The notes beneath the pieces are model-generated. The model was not told where the DNA came from and searched no databases. It saw only the letters and a program-made list of their open reading frames with translations. The position numbers and the translations under genes are program-made. From Burhinus oedicnemus (Eukaryota > Chordata > Aves > Charadriiformes > Burhinidae), in NCBI GenBank assembly GCA_008921705.1, contig VFFE01007601.1:1764963-1828962 (forward strand): a stretch of 64,000 nt of DNA, in the 5' to 3' direction. Below, in pieces: positions 49,101 to 61,475 of the stretch (position 1 is its first letter; each line of letters starts with the position of its first letter).

Positions 49101-49438
49101 TGACTTAATGAACAAGCAAGGCTTGAACTTGAGACTTACTGCCAAACCTCCGTGTATCACATTTCCCTTTCGACTCCAGCTCGGGGAAATCTTTAGTATG
49201 AGAAACATACATTATTTGGGTGCTTGTTTGTTCATCTCTTTGTTTTCCATTACATGAAAGGAGGAGGATATAATTCAGTTGGAAGGGGAACTGTTTAATA
49301 CTCTTTTACGGGATGCTATGGGTGTCTGGCTGCTTTATCTGCCTGTGTGCTGAGGTTTCTATAAGCAGCTCAGCTTAGCACCTAGCACTTACTTGGCCTT
49401 CTACAGCCAGCAGGCTCTATCAAGGAGGTCTGTTCTTT
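46160..49438. other. Non-coding, nothing recognised
   Basis: AT-rich DNA. A 10-bp inverted repeat pair, AACTCAAGTT (46611-46620) and AACTTGAGTT (46641-46650), is present. A (TA)n/(TG)n patch lies at 48108-48150. No gene or repeat family is recognised. Confidence 0.45.
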
Positions 49439-52400
49439 GTGCTGCCATGTAAGTTTGTCCACTGCATTCCTCATGCCCTTTATTTCTTTGTGTCAGTCAT
49501 TTCCTTGGCTCCCTCCTGTTTGTGCTGTTCCATGAAATCCTTAGAGAAGGAGCTTCAGTCCTGTCACCAGCGTAATACAGGTTTCTTGTTTCCATTTGCC
49601 TGCAGAATTAGAGAAAGGGCTTTGAGGCATCTAACCCTCCCACAGCTCCAAGGCAGGACCCGTGATGTGAGTGGTTTAGCTAGTTTTGTTTCATTTTTAA
49701 TCTGGATCGCAACTTCATGCTTGGATTGATTTTTATCTTTGGGGAAGAAAATGTAGATTGTTATACTAACAATGGGTAGACATTCATGGCACAGATGGTG
49801 ATGTGACCTATATTCTGTTGCTGTCCCACACACAGACCTCTCTTTGCCTTCATTGGAAGCCCAGATGTAGAAATGATGGTGAGAACTGGCCACAGGCAAA
49901 GGGGCTAGATTAGAATTTCTGCTGGTGTCCCCTGAGCTCCCATGGTACTGTGATGCAGCAGATTTATTCAAATCAATAAATGAAGGGGTTTACTCAATTA
50001 AATAGCAGAAGGTATTATTTATATAGGACATTGACTGCAATGTGCTGTTTACATAGAGGTTACTGCAGCTGCCCAGCTTCAGCTCCCGGTTTGCTCCATA
50101 GCTTGTGCTCCAGAACTTCCATCTGCAAGGACTAATGTATTGACAGCTCCCATCAGCTGAGGTTTTGGTAGCTAAAGAGATGGGATTAAACAGATACTGA
50201 TGGTAGCGCTGAAATCTTCAGCACAACAGCGGTTAACAGTAATGGTTAAACTGCCAAAAGTCCATTGTTTTGGTTACAGCCATTAATTTGACACAATCTT
50301 CCTTGTGCTGACATCACAGTCATTACTTCAGGCTGTTTGCAGACTCAAGAACATAGTCATGTCATTACAAATTGTTTTCATTTCATGTCTATGAAGATTT
50401 TCCTTGCGACCATGAGAGTTAGAAACATGTTTCTGAAGAACGCTTAGATGTTGCAGCTGAATACTGCAGCAGAGAGAGCGCACTGCATCAAATTCTGCTT
50501 CTGTGTTATCGTGGAATATGCAGAACCATGTTCAAAGGTTGCACAACAACTGTAGTCTAAATGCGTTTTTTTTTCCTTTATTCTATTGAGAGACATACGA
50601 TAAAAGGGCTGTGAGCTACCTAGACCTCAGAGTTGGTTAATAGCTTGTGGGAGCTAGCTACTTGCCAATTTTAGAGCATCGGTCTATCTGACTTAACCAC
50701 ATGTAGACTTACTGGCAGGTCTACTCAAATCAGTGGTGTAATTATTTACTTCTTAAAGAGAAAACAGGCTTACATTATAATGACCTTACAATAACTTTCA
50801 GTTTTATGTGGAGAAAAATAAACAGTTGTCATTTCCTTGTTATTTTGAGGTTTAAGCCTTTACCACAAAGGTTTTAAATATTTACTAACTACTATGTTCT
50901 CTGAAATGTCTCTGTTTAAAAATACAATGAATTTATTCAGGGAAATCTTTCTGTTGCACCAAGCTTCACAATCTTGATTATAGGACATTATAAATGAGTG
51001 TCTTTCCACTCCGTTTTTCTTGGTATTACTTGACTTTTAATTCATTCGAAGTATTTATTATTTTTAGTATTTTAGCTGACGGTTTTGCTTTTCTTTTTTA
51101 TTAAATATTTAAAAATACAAAGGCTGGTTTTTATTTGTGATACAGCCACGTTCCTACAAAAAAAAGGATTTTTGGCATTATAAGAAGAAATAAGTTTGTC
51201 AGCATCGTATCTGAAAAAATAATTTTCCATCGGAATGCTCCCTGACAGTTAAATTGTGTTGGTACTGAGGAAACTGAGGAAAGAAGTGTTGACTTACTTC
51301 TGTTTTGTTAATGTTATTTTTTTAATGTGACCCAAAAATGGAGAAAGTATTCTCATTTAATCAAAGGTTAGTTGCTCTCTGGTTTTTCTACTTTGTCTGA
51401 CAGGGATTATTAATAATTCCATTGTTGCTTTTACACCTTTTTGCTTATTTCTAATAGTTAGTCTGAGACTTTGACCACTCAAAGGACCTTAAAAAGAGAT
51501 GAAGCAGTAACTTGGTTATCGCGAGCAAGGAAGCAATTCTAGGACAGTAGTACGGTACTAATGGTCTGGCGGAGCTGGCTGTAGGAATGATTAACTTTGC
51601 AAGTGTATTTGTAAAGCAAGAATAGCGTCGCTTCTGTTTCCAGTTTCTTCTAAATGTACGACCCCTGAAGCTAGTCAGTAGTTAGGCTTTGTCCTGGGAA
51701 ATGCCACCATTTCATCCCTTTTTATTTCAGATCAGAATGGATCCTCACTGAACAGGAAGCTCTGCAGAGTTTTGGCTTGGAAGCACTGGAATGTTTTGTT
51801 TTGTTTGGAAATCTTGAAATGAAGCTTTTCCGTGTTCCCAAACCATCTTGAACTATTTCATTCTGGTTTGACCATAACCTTTGTTATTCTAAATTGCTAC
51901 AGACCTCTGTGGTGGTTGTAGTCCTAGGACGTAGTCTTGCTGCTGGTACACTGAATGAGTTTGGCTTCCTTGGTATCTCCGTGATGCATCGCATCAGTTA
52001 GATCAGATGAAATTACAGAGTTTAAGATAAGACCTTGGATTCAGCTGTTTTAGTTGGATCTGGCAGAGAAAACATCGCTGTACACCAGTTGGAGGTTAAT
52101 GCCCAAAGAGCTTAGACTAGGGGAAAGGAACTGTGAGTGCTTCCAAATGTCTCCGTGCCCAGTGAGCCAAGATTCAGAGTTTGCCTGATTCCTACCTGTA
52201 GCAGGTGAGGAATGCTCACACAGGTTTTGCCACCTCTGCTGTGATGTTGATGGTACCTCTCACAGGAAAGCAGGAGCCTTAGCAAGATACACAGCGGGGA
52301 AAGAAGGGCAGGAGTCTGATAATAGCTTCTTAAATCACTTCAGCCATTTGCCAAGTAAACCCGTTCTCAAGATACTGTTGGATAGAAATTCTTTTTTCTG

Positions 52401-52849
52401 TGCTACCCCCTCCATGTGAAAATGAGAGCACAATAGCTCAAGCTAAAGTGCTTCAGTACCACAAAGAAACTTTTTGTTTTGCTTCAATGTCTAGTCTGTT
52501 TTAGCCTAAGATGAAATTAAGGCAAAATAAAAACCCTCAGTAAATTTCTTAGCTGGCTGCTAACACGGCTTAACATGAAAAACTTTACAATATTTGGAGT
52601 CCTGTGCTATAGATACAATTTAAATTTGTATTTGTAAATTATAGCATTAAAAAAAAATAAAAATCTTCAAACTTCAAAAAGCGCGCGCCTTCCATTACCC
52701 CATGACATTTCATGAGCAAAGGCTCCCCTCCGTGAGGAGTGGTGTGCGTGAGCAGACTGCCGTGCCCTAGCCCACGGGCTCCGTCCGGCGCTGCTTAGCC
52801 AGCCTGCAGGTAGGTCTCTCAACCCTTCTTTCAGCTGAATGAGCAGCAG
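49439..52849. other. Non-coding, nothing recognised
   Basis: Overlapping open frames on both strands at 49439-49971 lack domains. A short CpG-bearing GC-rich patch lies at 52680-52800. 50280-50340 has an enhancer-like mixture of words (CATTAATTTG, TGACATCACAG), with no further support. Confidence 0.42.
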
Positions 52850-52913
52850 CATAGTCATTTTATAAATGAGTAAACAAAGGCACTGAGAATGTCGATAGCT
52901 GGTGTCAGGAGCA
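52850..52913 (-). mobile_element. MIR-like SINE core relic, minus strand
   Basis: Plus-strand CATTTTATAAATGAG, AAACAAAGGCACTGAGAA, TAGCTGG and GTCAGGAGCA follow the complement of the MIR core (cattttacagatgaggaaactgaggcacagag ... agctagt ... gagcc). The core is short but collinear. Confidence 0.48.
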
Positions 52914-55135
52914 CGTGTGTGGTATTTGCTTTCAAAAGCTGGGTTTACTAATGAATAAAATGCTAAAAGAGAAAGATAGAACATTTTTCATAAATGACAA
53001 ATTTTTCACGTATGTAGATGTAAAATTTTTTTATCTACAAATTTTTAAGTTGTTAAACCTAGTATTTCTCATGTTCGTGGTGAGAAAGAGCAAACATAAC
53101 TCAGCCTGGCTTTGCAAATTTTCAAAATCCTCCCCAAAATAGTACAAAGGAACTTGCCAAACGTATAAGAAATTGTATGAAATTTATTTACATTGTTTGA
53201 TCTCCTTTTAGTCTGGATAATCATCATAGTGTTAATTCCTGAAGTGACAGGTGCCAAGTATGTAATAGCAAAAGCTGACAGGGATAAAGATAGTAGCCCT
53301 CTTTGGGATGATCTGGTGGACTGGAGAGATGCATCTTCAGCTGTGGTTTCTTGATGGATAGTGCTCCTTTGGGCTGGAAATGGGGGTTGAAAGGGAAAGT
53401 GGAAACTTCCTCCTTTGCTTTTGTCATGATACATTCTCAGTTCGTTATCCGAGATGTGTGAATTGAGAGTCATGTATTTGGAGCCCCAAATATCACTCTG
53501 TGTGTTTAAGCATTTCAGTATAGGGCAAGAAGTACATGCAGCGTACTAATCCGGCAGTTGTGGGGTGGGTGGTTGTTTTGGTCTTGGTAATAGAAAATGC
53601 AGGTCATCTTGGGTGGGGAAAGTAGGTATATTTTTATGCGGCGCCCAATACTAACAAGTAAATATTTACCTTGGAGCAGTAATGCCATGTTACCATGCTA
53701 TTTCATTGTAGGAATAAGTAAAAGGTAAATGTTTGCTTTTTAGTTACTGTCCCTGGAGCTTTTAATATAATACTGTTTAAAATCCTTATTCATATCTTAA
53801 AAAGGCAGTTTTTTCTTTTTACAGAGAAAAGACAACAGCCAAGAGCTATTCAAGACTTCCCTTAAGGTTCCACTGCGGTGCAATAGCCCATCCTGGAAGA
53901 ACAGCCTCTAAGGCTCTCCTTGTTAATGTTTATTATATCCTCAGCCTTCCTGCCTCAGCCGCTAGCATGGCTGTCAGCTGGAAGGAATTTTAGTGGTCGT
54001 TTTTCTGATAGGGACATCAGTTCAATTGGAAGTGGGATTCTGCCTCAAAAGACTTATCACTCAGCAGTGACTTGTGGCCATTATTGCCGTTCTTTGTTTC
54101 TGCTGTTTGTCTTGTCGGGGACTAAAGCAGAATCCTACTGCTTATTCTGTAGATCCCAGCCTGCCTTTTTAGTTACCTGGATTATAACGAACGCCTGAAC
54201 CAAGTTTGTCTTCAACGAAATTGAATTTGATACCCTTTTGACTTGCCCTACATATAGAGATGAGATGAATTTTGGGTGTGCCAGTCACAATTAGAAAAGA
54301 TACTCCAGGTATATACCTTATTAGACACACTTTTTTCCTAACCACAAAAGACAGTGAGTGGTCAGTCATCTTTGCAGCTATTGCGAGTGATTTGGCATGT
54401 CTTTTGACAGAAGCGGAATTTTATTTTAGGTGACTTAATCATGGACTCTTGGTAGGAGTGAGAATAACGATAGAGTATGGTCTATGACCTTGTCCTGTCA
54501 GTGCTGATAAACCAGACTATACATTCAGATTTCAAACAAATGAAAGTTTCTGTCAGTAATCCTGGGGGTGATTTCTACAACTTCCTTGACAGGAGTATTG
54601 AGACAAGAGAGCTTCTAAAAACTTCCTTGGAATGATAGCGCAAGATAAAGCTATCTGCAGATGAACAGGTTACAGTGAGGGTGGGTCCCAGCGTGGTGAG
54701 GGCAGCGAACAGTGATCTGCAAAAAGACCACCAGTGGTAACGCCAAAAGCAACGGTGGGAGGCTGTTACTGTGTTTTGGCACAAGCATATGGTAACTGGC
54801 AGCAAACCACGAGTAGATTTTGTGTGCTGAGCTAGTCAAGAATTGTTGTATTTGTGTACAATGTTTATTTGCTAAGCTTTGTGGTCAACTTCATTACTCT
54901 TCATTTTATTCATTATTATGTCACTGAGCAGTAACTTGTTAAAAGATTAAAAGTTCCGATTGGTTGCTCATGCCTAAGGTATGTAAATGCTTTGCAGCTC
55001 CAGCAGTAATTTACTGACATTCTGGCAATTTGCACTTAAATGGTTTATGCACGCGCATATACATGCACACAAGCACAGTGTAAATGCCTAATTTTTTTAG
55101 AAATGCAGTACAGTGCAATTAGCTCTTAATATAAA
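52914..55135. other. Non-coding, nothing recognised
   Basis: The open frames at 52915-53142, 53069-53473, 53920-54198 and 54575-54839 were read. None has a recognised domain, and splice-flanked conservation cannot be judged. No repeat family is seen. Confidence 0.42.
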
Positions 55136-55225
55136 GGACCTGATCCTACGGTCCTGATGCACACAAAAATCCCTTTTATTTCTTTGGAATTGACCAGTAT
55201 AAAATGTCTGTAGGAGGGATCCTAA
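55136..55225. mobile_element. Possible short relic with inverted ends
   Basis: The left end GGACCTGATCCTAC (from 55137) and the right end GTAGGAGGGATCCT (55210-55223) are imperfect reverse complements. Between them the words CTGATGCACAC and AATCCCTTTTATTTCTTTGGAA match in order an old palindromic reptilian repeat beginning 'gacctgatcctgcaaa'. It may be a non-autonomous DNA-transposon remnant. The class is uncertain. Confidence 0.35.
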
Positions 55226-55915
55226 GAGAAGAGCGTTATTTTTTCAAAAGTAAAAACAAGCAAGGAAGAGGCAAAATCTAATGCTCCTATAAAATCCTAC
55301 AGTTAGTACAGAGTTTCTTTCGACGCAGACATAATCAAAATTTTCTCAGAACCAGTTTTTTAAATAAGTTGCACGTGTTTATACACATATGGACAAATGC
55401 ACACATATGCACAAATACACACATATGCACACACAATTGTAAGTGTAGTTCTTCGTGCGTGTGTGCATGTATATATATATTCAGGCATAGAATTTTAAAT
55501 CAAGTTTTACCATTCTCACACTCAACACATACTTCTCATTTGCATGTAGCGTTACAAATACTGCTTGTGAATAGTGATAATTCTTTTGTTACAAAGTCAG
55601 TTTTTGATACCAGGCTGCTGTATCCTCAAATCTAGTACAAATGCTCACATTTTGAAGCTTTATAGGCAGCGGTTCCATGAGCAGAAACTTATTAAACTCC
55701 ATCTTGAAGACCAGAATCAGGTGTCAAACACTTAGAGTCATTATTCTGTCCTTTGAGAACAGATATTTCCTCAACCAGACCTGCAAAATCATGCAGTACT
55801 ACATGGAACCAGTAAGTTAAATTACAGATTTGGCCATAAAAGCAGATTTTTCAAAACTCATTAAATGATTCTGTACAGTTTGCTTGCAGGCACCAGGTGT
55901 TCCTCTCTTTCTTTC

Positions 55916-55919
<4 letters not shown>
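55226..55919. other. Non-coding; CACA/TATG-rich patch
   Basis: A degenerate ACACATATGCACAA-type repeat lies at 55380-55440, with a TA run at 55471-55481. The frame at 55369-55635 encodes the Cys/His/Thr repeats of that patch and is not a gene. Confidence 0.5.

Positions 55920-55954
<35 letters not shown>
55920..55954. repeat. A35 homopolymer
   Basis: Thirty-five uninterrupted A, followed by CCAAAAAAACCAAAAG. The preceding sequence has no AATAAA within about 40 bp and no recognised gene similarity, so a processed-pseudogene tail is possible but unsupported. Confidence 0.92.
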
Positions 55955-55956
<2 letters not shown>

Positions 55957-57561
55957 AAAAAAACCAAAAGCACTTTGTCATTTAAAACTAGACAGAGGTC
56001 ATATCTTTTAAGAATTTTTGGAGATTACAGAAACAAAGACGTATTTTTTAAAAAAATGAAAATTATTTAGTTTCATGACTTCACAGTATTGGAAGTAGAA
56101 AGTGAAATATATTTGTAACACTTATTGTATAATCATGCTCGGTATTGTTTGTCTACAAATACGGGATGAAGTCCTGTCATATACGTCCTGTAATGGAAGA
56201 AGTAGGAGGTGAAATTGCATAAAGAAAACTGGATGATATAGATTTTTTTTATCAAACTCTGCAGACAACAGAAAATCTTTAAAGACTTTGAAAAAACATT
56301 TCTGCATAATTAAAACCTAAATTACACGGGAGAGAACAAAAATGATGTAGACTGTGTACGCCACCAGTTATGGTGTTATTTGAACAGTCTACACTGGAAG
56401 AAATGGGTTCCGAATCATCAGACAGACAAGACTGCTCAAGTGATGTGAATCATTAATAAACAGATATTAATTGAGTGAAGGTTTCTTTAAACGTACATTT
56501 TTGAAAACAAATGAGAGAAAAAGCATTTGTTTTCAGTTGAATAAGAATCATACTTCAGAAAGAATTTTATTTGAAGAATCGGCTGATTTTCGTTTAATTT
56601 GGGCAAATTAGAACAAAATGGTAGTAAATAGTCATCTAATTTAAGGTATAGTATGTATAGAAACAGGTGAACAGCCTTGGAGAAGTGGTAATGGAGAAAT
56701 GCAATTGTTCACTTCTGAAATCGATTGGTTCCTATAACTCAGATTGGTAAACACTGAATTTCATTATTAGTTGATAGAGACTTGTGTCATAATCTTGATA
56801 CGCTTCCCTGGCGAATGGATACCCCAAAACTACAAGAACAATTATCCGCTTGTTAGCCATTCCTGTAAATAAGGGAGGGAAGGTAGGGAAATTTGTAAAG
56901 AATTGTCATAAGGATCCAACATTTATCTCAAAAATCCTAAGGAAATATGAAGAGGGAAAATGTTACTGCTCGATACTTACTAATTCTTACACTGAATACC
57001 CAAGTGAAATGTTTTGCCACCTTTTATTAGCACAAAATTTCTTACACGCAGTAGAAGCAATTTGCTTATAACCGTGGTAACCTAATGACATGGGATAATT
57101 TAGCTTTAGAGGGATGAGTAATACCTTTTTATTTCACCACCCATTTTTTCCCCCAAATTTATTGGACAATCTGATTAAAAATGTTACTTTTCTGTCCAGT
57201 GCTGCTTTACACAAAGGTGGCGTTCTCTCTAGAGACACTTCTGGGAAGTGAAGCTGAGTTGTTATAAGGTTACAAGGTGCTTCATTTTGTGACTTCTGCC
57301 ATTGTTTTAGCTTTCTGGAGTGTCTCTTGAATACACGTATTTTCAGCGAGCAAATGAGTTTGCTCTGAGGACCAAAGCTGTGGTAAGCTTGTGTATGTTT
57401 CTCAGAGCATGATACTTCTTTATCATCTATTGTATTTGCCAAGGTTAGGTTAACTTTTTCCTAGATTAGCTGATAAACCTAAAAATAACTAGGTTTTATT
57501 TATCAAATAAATACAGCAGTTTGTGGGTTTTGAATGAGGAAGTCGTTTGCTTTTTTTGCCC
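55955..57561. other. Non-coding, nothing recognised
   Basis: AT-rich sequence. The frames at 56122-56307 (-), 56850-57071 (+) and 57134-57442 (-) lack domain features. Confidence 0.42.
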
Positions 57562-57576
57562 TTTTTTTTTTTTTTT
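57562..57576. repeat. T15 homopolymer
   Basis: Fifteen T after GCCC. The minus-strand frame 57489-57806 crosses it as poly-Lys and is not credible. Confidence 0.85.
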
Positions 57577-58560
57577 CTTAAGTTTAGTAGTTCAGATGGT
57601 GGGTTTTTCCCTCTGCTCTGCATAATAATGGGTTGGAAAAGAAGGTATAAGCTGGAAGACCTAAAGCAGTAGCAAGGAGAGACAACATTGTAACATCCTT
57701 TTTCAATTGTCAGAGTGTCTTCTTTTGGTCTACAGAGGCAGAAAAGATGGTCAGTCTCCCCAGGACATAAATCCTTTCTCTCTGATAAACTCGGAGACCA
57801 TTCCACATAAGCTAATAGTGACTGGCAGGGGATAAGCCGTTCCAGGTTAGATGAGAACCAAGCACTTTCTTTTTACTGGCGTGTAAAATAACTATTGAAA
57901 TCCTGAAGTCAGTTGTGAAAATGCCAGGGATTTTTTTGAAACCAGGATAAAGCCCTCGGGGATTTGTGGCAAGAAACGATTCTACATTGGTCAGTGAAAT
58001 ACCCTGAAAAGTCTCGACGGTCTTCTGCATGTGTATTTTCCATTTGTCTACAAGCAGAATATTTCAGAAAAAGCTAAACCAGAAATAACTCTGCCATTTA
58101 TTACCGTGCAAAATAACATAAACGAATGTGAAAATTCTGAGAACCGAGGGTCCAAACAAGCTGTTACTTGTGATTTGAAGTTTGTAATCAGGTAGATTTC
58201 TAAGATGGTCTCTTCTATCCTGGTTCTGTTTTCCTACATTTAATTCTTTACGCCTAAGAACTTGAGGGCAGAATTTCTCTCATTTTTGGGTACTGATACA
58301 ATGATTCAGCTGCAATTACAGGCAGTGGGCTAGAATCAGGAAAAGAGCATTTGGAGTTTGTAGGGAATCACTGATTTTAAGTAAATCTTTCAGAAATGCA
58401 CAACTTTTTGCCTTAAAAGGAGCTACAGAAGAGTATTAAAATGCGTCAGATAAATTGGTGGTACTTCCATGTCATCACTTTCTGTTGTTAGTAGCTACCA
58501 AAAAGCCTGTACTGCTTTCCTCTCGTTCTGCTCTTTCTCTGCCATGTCTTTCCATCTTAC
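57577..58560. other. Non-coding, nothing recognised
   Basis: No feature is recognised. Confidence 0.42.
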
Positions 58561-59120
58561 ACACACTCCTGCACGCACTTTCTCTTTCTCGCGCAGAGAT
58601 GCACTGGCTTTTAGTTTTCCAACTTTAAATTGATTAGAACACATTAATTTTTAAATAAGTGTCACATATCCTTAACCAAGCACTAAAAGGTTGAGAAGGC
58701 TTCACGGTGTAAAGTCTGATCCAAAACTCAGTGAGAAGAATTTTAAAAATGCGGGCTGCCCTTCATTAGCCCTCATGATATCTCTTGACAGGCGATGTCT
58801 GCGCGCGTTGCCATGCCAGGCCAGGGCAGGACCAGCTGCCATGCACCATTTACCCTCTGTCAGCAGCTTCAGTCAGAGCCCGGGCAATACTGTACACACG
58901 AGTCTGTCATGCGTCAGCATCAATTAGGCTCAGTTTGCTGCGCTCGGGAAAAGCAACAGCCCTACTATTAACCATTTTTCTTCTTTCCTCCACCCCCGCC
59001 CCCCCCACGCGCACTCCCATTTGACTCTCCGAGCAAACTGTTTGACTTGACAGGAGCGTTTTCGTAGCGGTTCTTGCAAAGAGTAATGGCAGTTTGTTTT
59101 ACAATAACTCGCTAGTTCAG
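58561..59120. promoter_or_regulatory. Candidate conserved non-coding regulatory element
   Basis: Low-redundancy sequence with raised GC and CpG content in its middle. It includes AAATTGATTAG and CACATTAATTTTTAAAT words (homeodomain-like) at about 58627-58656, and TGCGTCAGCA (58910-58919), containing the MAF half-site GTCAGCA, directly beside CAATTA (58921-58926). Overlapping plus-strand open frames at 58691-59024 are not protein-like. A C-rich run follows at 58992-59006. Conservation was not tested. Confidence 0.3.
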
Positions 59121-60727
59121 ATGAATCGATTTCACTGCAAGAAATTGGATTTACGGGTACTGTTGTTTAAATGGGGAAGTTAGATACAGCCTGTGCTCTT
59201 ACAACCATTCAGATTTTCCCTTTCCATTCTTATGAAGAAGCGTCGATGTCGGCCTGTCTGTACGCATATACGTATATAGACTTACGTATAGACCCATGCA
59301 CATTCACACACAGATTGTAACAGTAAACTTTAAACTTATTGTAAGGCCAGGGGACTAAATTATTTCATTAAAACTGTATCTTCTGACCTTCCGGTATTAC
59401 ATACTCAACTTGTTTTCAGTTTTTCAATGGTAGATATGCCTTTGCATCGTTGTTTTTCTGGGTATTGTTGTTTGAAGAGCAGGGCTAAAATTTCCCCAAC
59501 TTCGTGAGAAACCAACATGTGTGGTCACGCCTAAATTTGACTCACTATTTTGTGGCTTTTCACCGCTATTATGGAGGGGGTGGGGAGCAAGACGACCACC
59601 CATGGTGTGTTCTCGTCAAGCGGTGCGGTGAGCAAATGAGTTCGCTGATGAGTGTTCAGAGAACAACCTCTTCTGGCAGAGTTTTCAAGCACTTCCCTCC
59701 TTCCCCCCCCTCCCCAAATTACAGCTTCTTCCTCCGTGTAAGTATAGAACACCCATGACTATTTATGTAATAAAAGAGCTACTGTGTACTTTAATGGATG
59801 GTTAAAGACATTTTCACAGGTCTGTATCCACATGGGATTTATAGAGACTTATAGGCCTGGTCAGTTTGTAAAACCGTGATAGCCCAAGAGACTGTTGTCA
59901 GATGTTGGTAACAAGACAGTGTTTGAAAGGAATCAAAACAATATAAATCCTGTGAGATCTGTGGCAGCAGGATGGGTTCTAATGGAGAGGAAGACAGGGT
60001 CGACCACCACACAAGAGAACAAGGAGAAGAAAGTGTTTTTTCTCTTTCAAGCTTGCAGCACCAGCAGGGGTAAGCAGGTTTCTAAAAAGAATCTCATCAG
60101 CGGATCAATCCAGTGTAACAGATGGAGTGCACAGATATTGTCTATCAGATTTCCATCGCATGTGGCAAACAAATACATTGTTGCAACTGTTAGCAGCCAA
60201 ACTTTTCCTTTTTTTAACATCATAATTACCGAGAGTTGAAAAGAGCTGTGGGTTAATGATTTCCTAACAGTAACTATAGGAGGTTTGGTGGATAGTAACT
60301 TCCCCAAGGAATACATTAGCGGGAGATGTAAAGTCACGGAGCATCTTGAATGGAAGGGTTTGGATCTGCAGCAATAACTGCTTATAGCGGTGCATTTTGA
60401 AAAGTGGAAATTTTCCTAGGAGAGAGAGACTGGACTGGATCTTCACCTGCTGTAATTGGCAGATTTACACTGCAGAGAGCAGAGACAAACCAGTCCATAC
60501 CAGCTCGAAGTTCTGGGCTTTGTTGCCTTTATAAAAACATTTGCAAGAGAAAGGTTTGGAAAACCTGAGAGCGATTCAGCACGCATGCACGGTTACAGCC
60601 CTAAGAGGCAAGGTGTGAAGCTATGAATTAATTTCCCATTGTTATTAATACTGCTGTTATTAAATAGATGTTAATTTTGTTAAGTCTTGATGCAAATATC
60701 AAAGTCTGGTTGCAAATATGCAATATA
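59121..60727. other. Non-coding, nothing recognised
   Basis: A C-rich run (CCCCCCCCTCCCC) at about 59704-59716 is the only simple-sequence feature. Frames on both strands at 59504-59758 and at 59895-60337 lack domains. Confidence 0.42.
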
Positions 60728-60775
60728 TGGTTTGGATTGGAAGGGACCTTTTAAAGATCGTCTAGTCTAACCCCC
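60728..60775 (-). mobile_element. CR1 LINE 3'-end fragment, minus strand
   Basis: Plus-strand GGTTTGGATTGGAAGGGACC, then TTAAAGATCGTCTAGTCTAA and CCCCC, is the complement of the well-known CR1 3' UTR (ggaactagatgatctttaaggtcccttccaaccc). Only about 48 bp is recognisable, and the terminal octamer is not clear. Confidence 0.8.
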
Positions 60776-61398
60776 AAATATGTACTGGGTCTCTCAGCAT
60801 CTTGTGCACTGTTTCATTAACCTTGGAACAGAGAGAATGAGAGTGAAGTGATAGCGCTGGAAGATGGGTAATGACTGCATGGCGCCCTCAGTGTTGGTGT
60901 GAATGCAATAGGTTTAGAGGTGATGGGTATCATGGATTAAATGGATGAGCTTTTAACAGAGAACATAAGTCACAATTAATTTTTGTAAATAACAATTGTT
61001 GGGCCTAGTGAATATGTAGTCAAGAACTAAAAGACCATGGTTTAGTTATCATTTAGTTACAGAAAGTATCTCAGACGTATGACCAGATCATTTAAAAATT
61101 TTCTCTAGACTCAGACAAACCAAGTGGGTAATAGGGTGGGTTAGTTCTGTGAACTAACTGGAAAAGGATCAGCCAGATTTGAAGGCACAACTCGGTTGCC
61201 CTGACATACGACTGTGGCCATTTGAGATGACACAGGGCATCTCCCATCCTTCTGCCACTCCAAAGGAACGCAGGTCTCCCATAGATCCTTTATCCATAAG
61301 GCCAACCCCACGAGGATGTCTTCAATAATATTGTCTCTCACATGACTGTAGGGACCAGGGCAAATGAGTCAAGCCCTGGATCTTGTCAAAATGGATGT
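60776..61398. other. Non-coding, nothing recognised
   Basis: The sequence separates two CR1 pieces of opposite orientation. No further repeat similarity was recognised. Confidence 0.42.
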
Positions 61399-61475
61399 GT
61401 TGGACTAAGGTTGCCCAGAGAGGTTGTAGTGTCTCCATCCGTGGAGATATTCAAAACCCAACTGGACACGGTCCT
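61399..61475 (+). mobile_element. CR1 LINE ORF2 C-terminal fragment, plus strand
   Basis: From about 61408 the plus strand reads RLPREVVVSPSVEIFKTQLD then TVLG without a stop. This is the conserved CR1 ORF2 C-terminal block (compare [19 protein letters not shown]). Both ends are truncated and no 3' UTR or octamer follows. Orientation is opposite to the 60728-60775 piece, so the two are separate insertions or products of a rearrangement. Confidence 0.85.

Noticed and set aside
49090..49170. Weak resemblance to a minus-strand MIR tRNA-related part (GAACTTGAGACTTACTGCC)
   Set aside because: Only one block matches, with no adjoining core.
49564..49971. 135-codon minus-strand frame
   Set aside because: It overlaps another open frame on the opposite strand, has no recognisable domain, and its composition is noise-like.
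51255..51295. ACTGAGGAAACTGAGGAAAG resembling a MIR core
   Set aside because: It is a short internal GAGGAAACT repeat, and the flanks do not continue the MIR order.
53069..53473. 134-codon minus-strand frame
   Set aside because: No domain or repeat similarity; a second overlapping frame of similar quality exists at 53224-53427.
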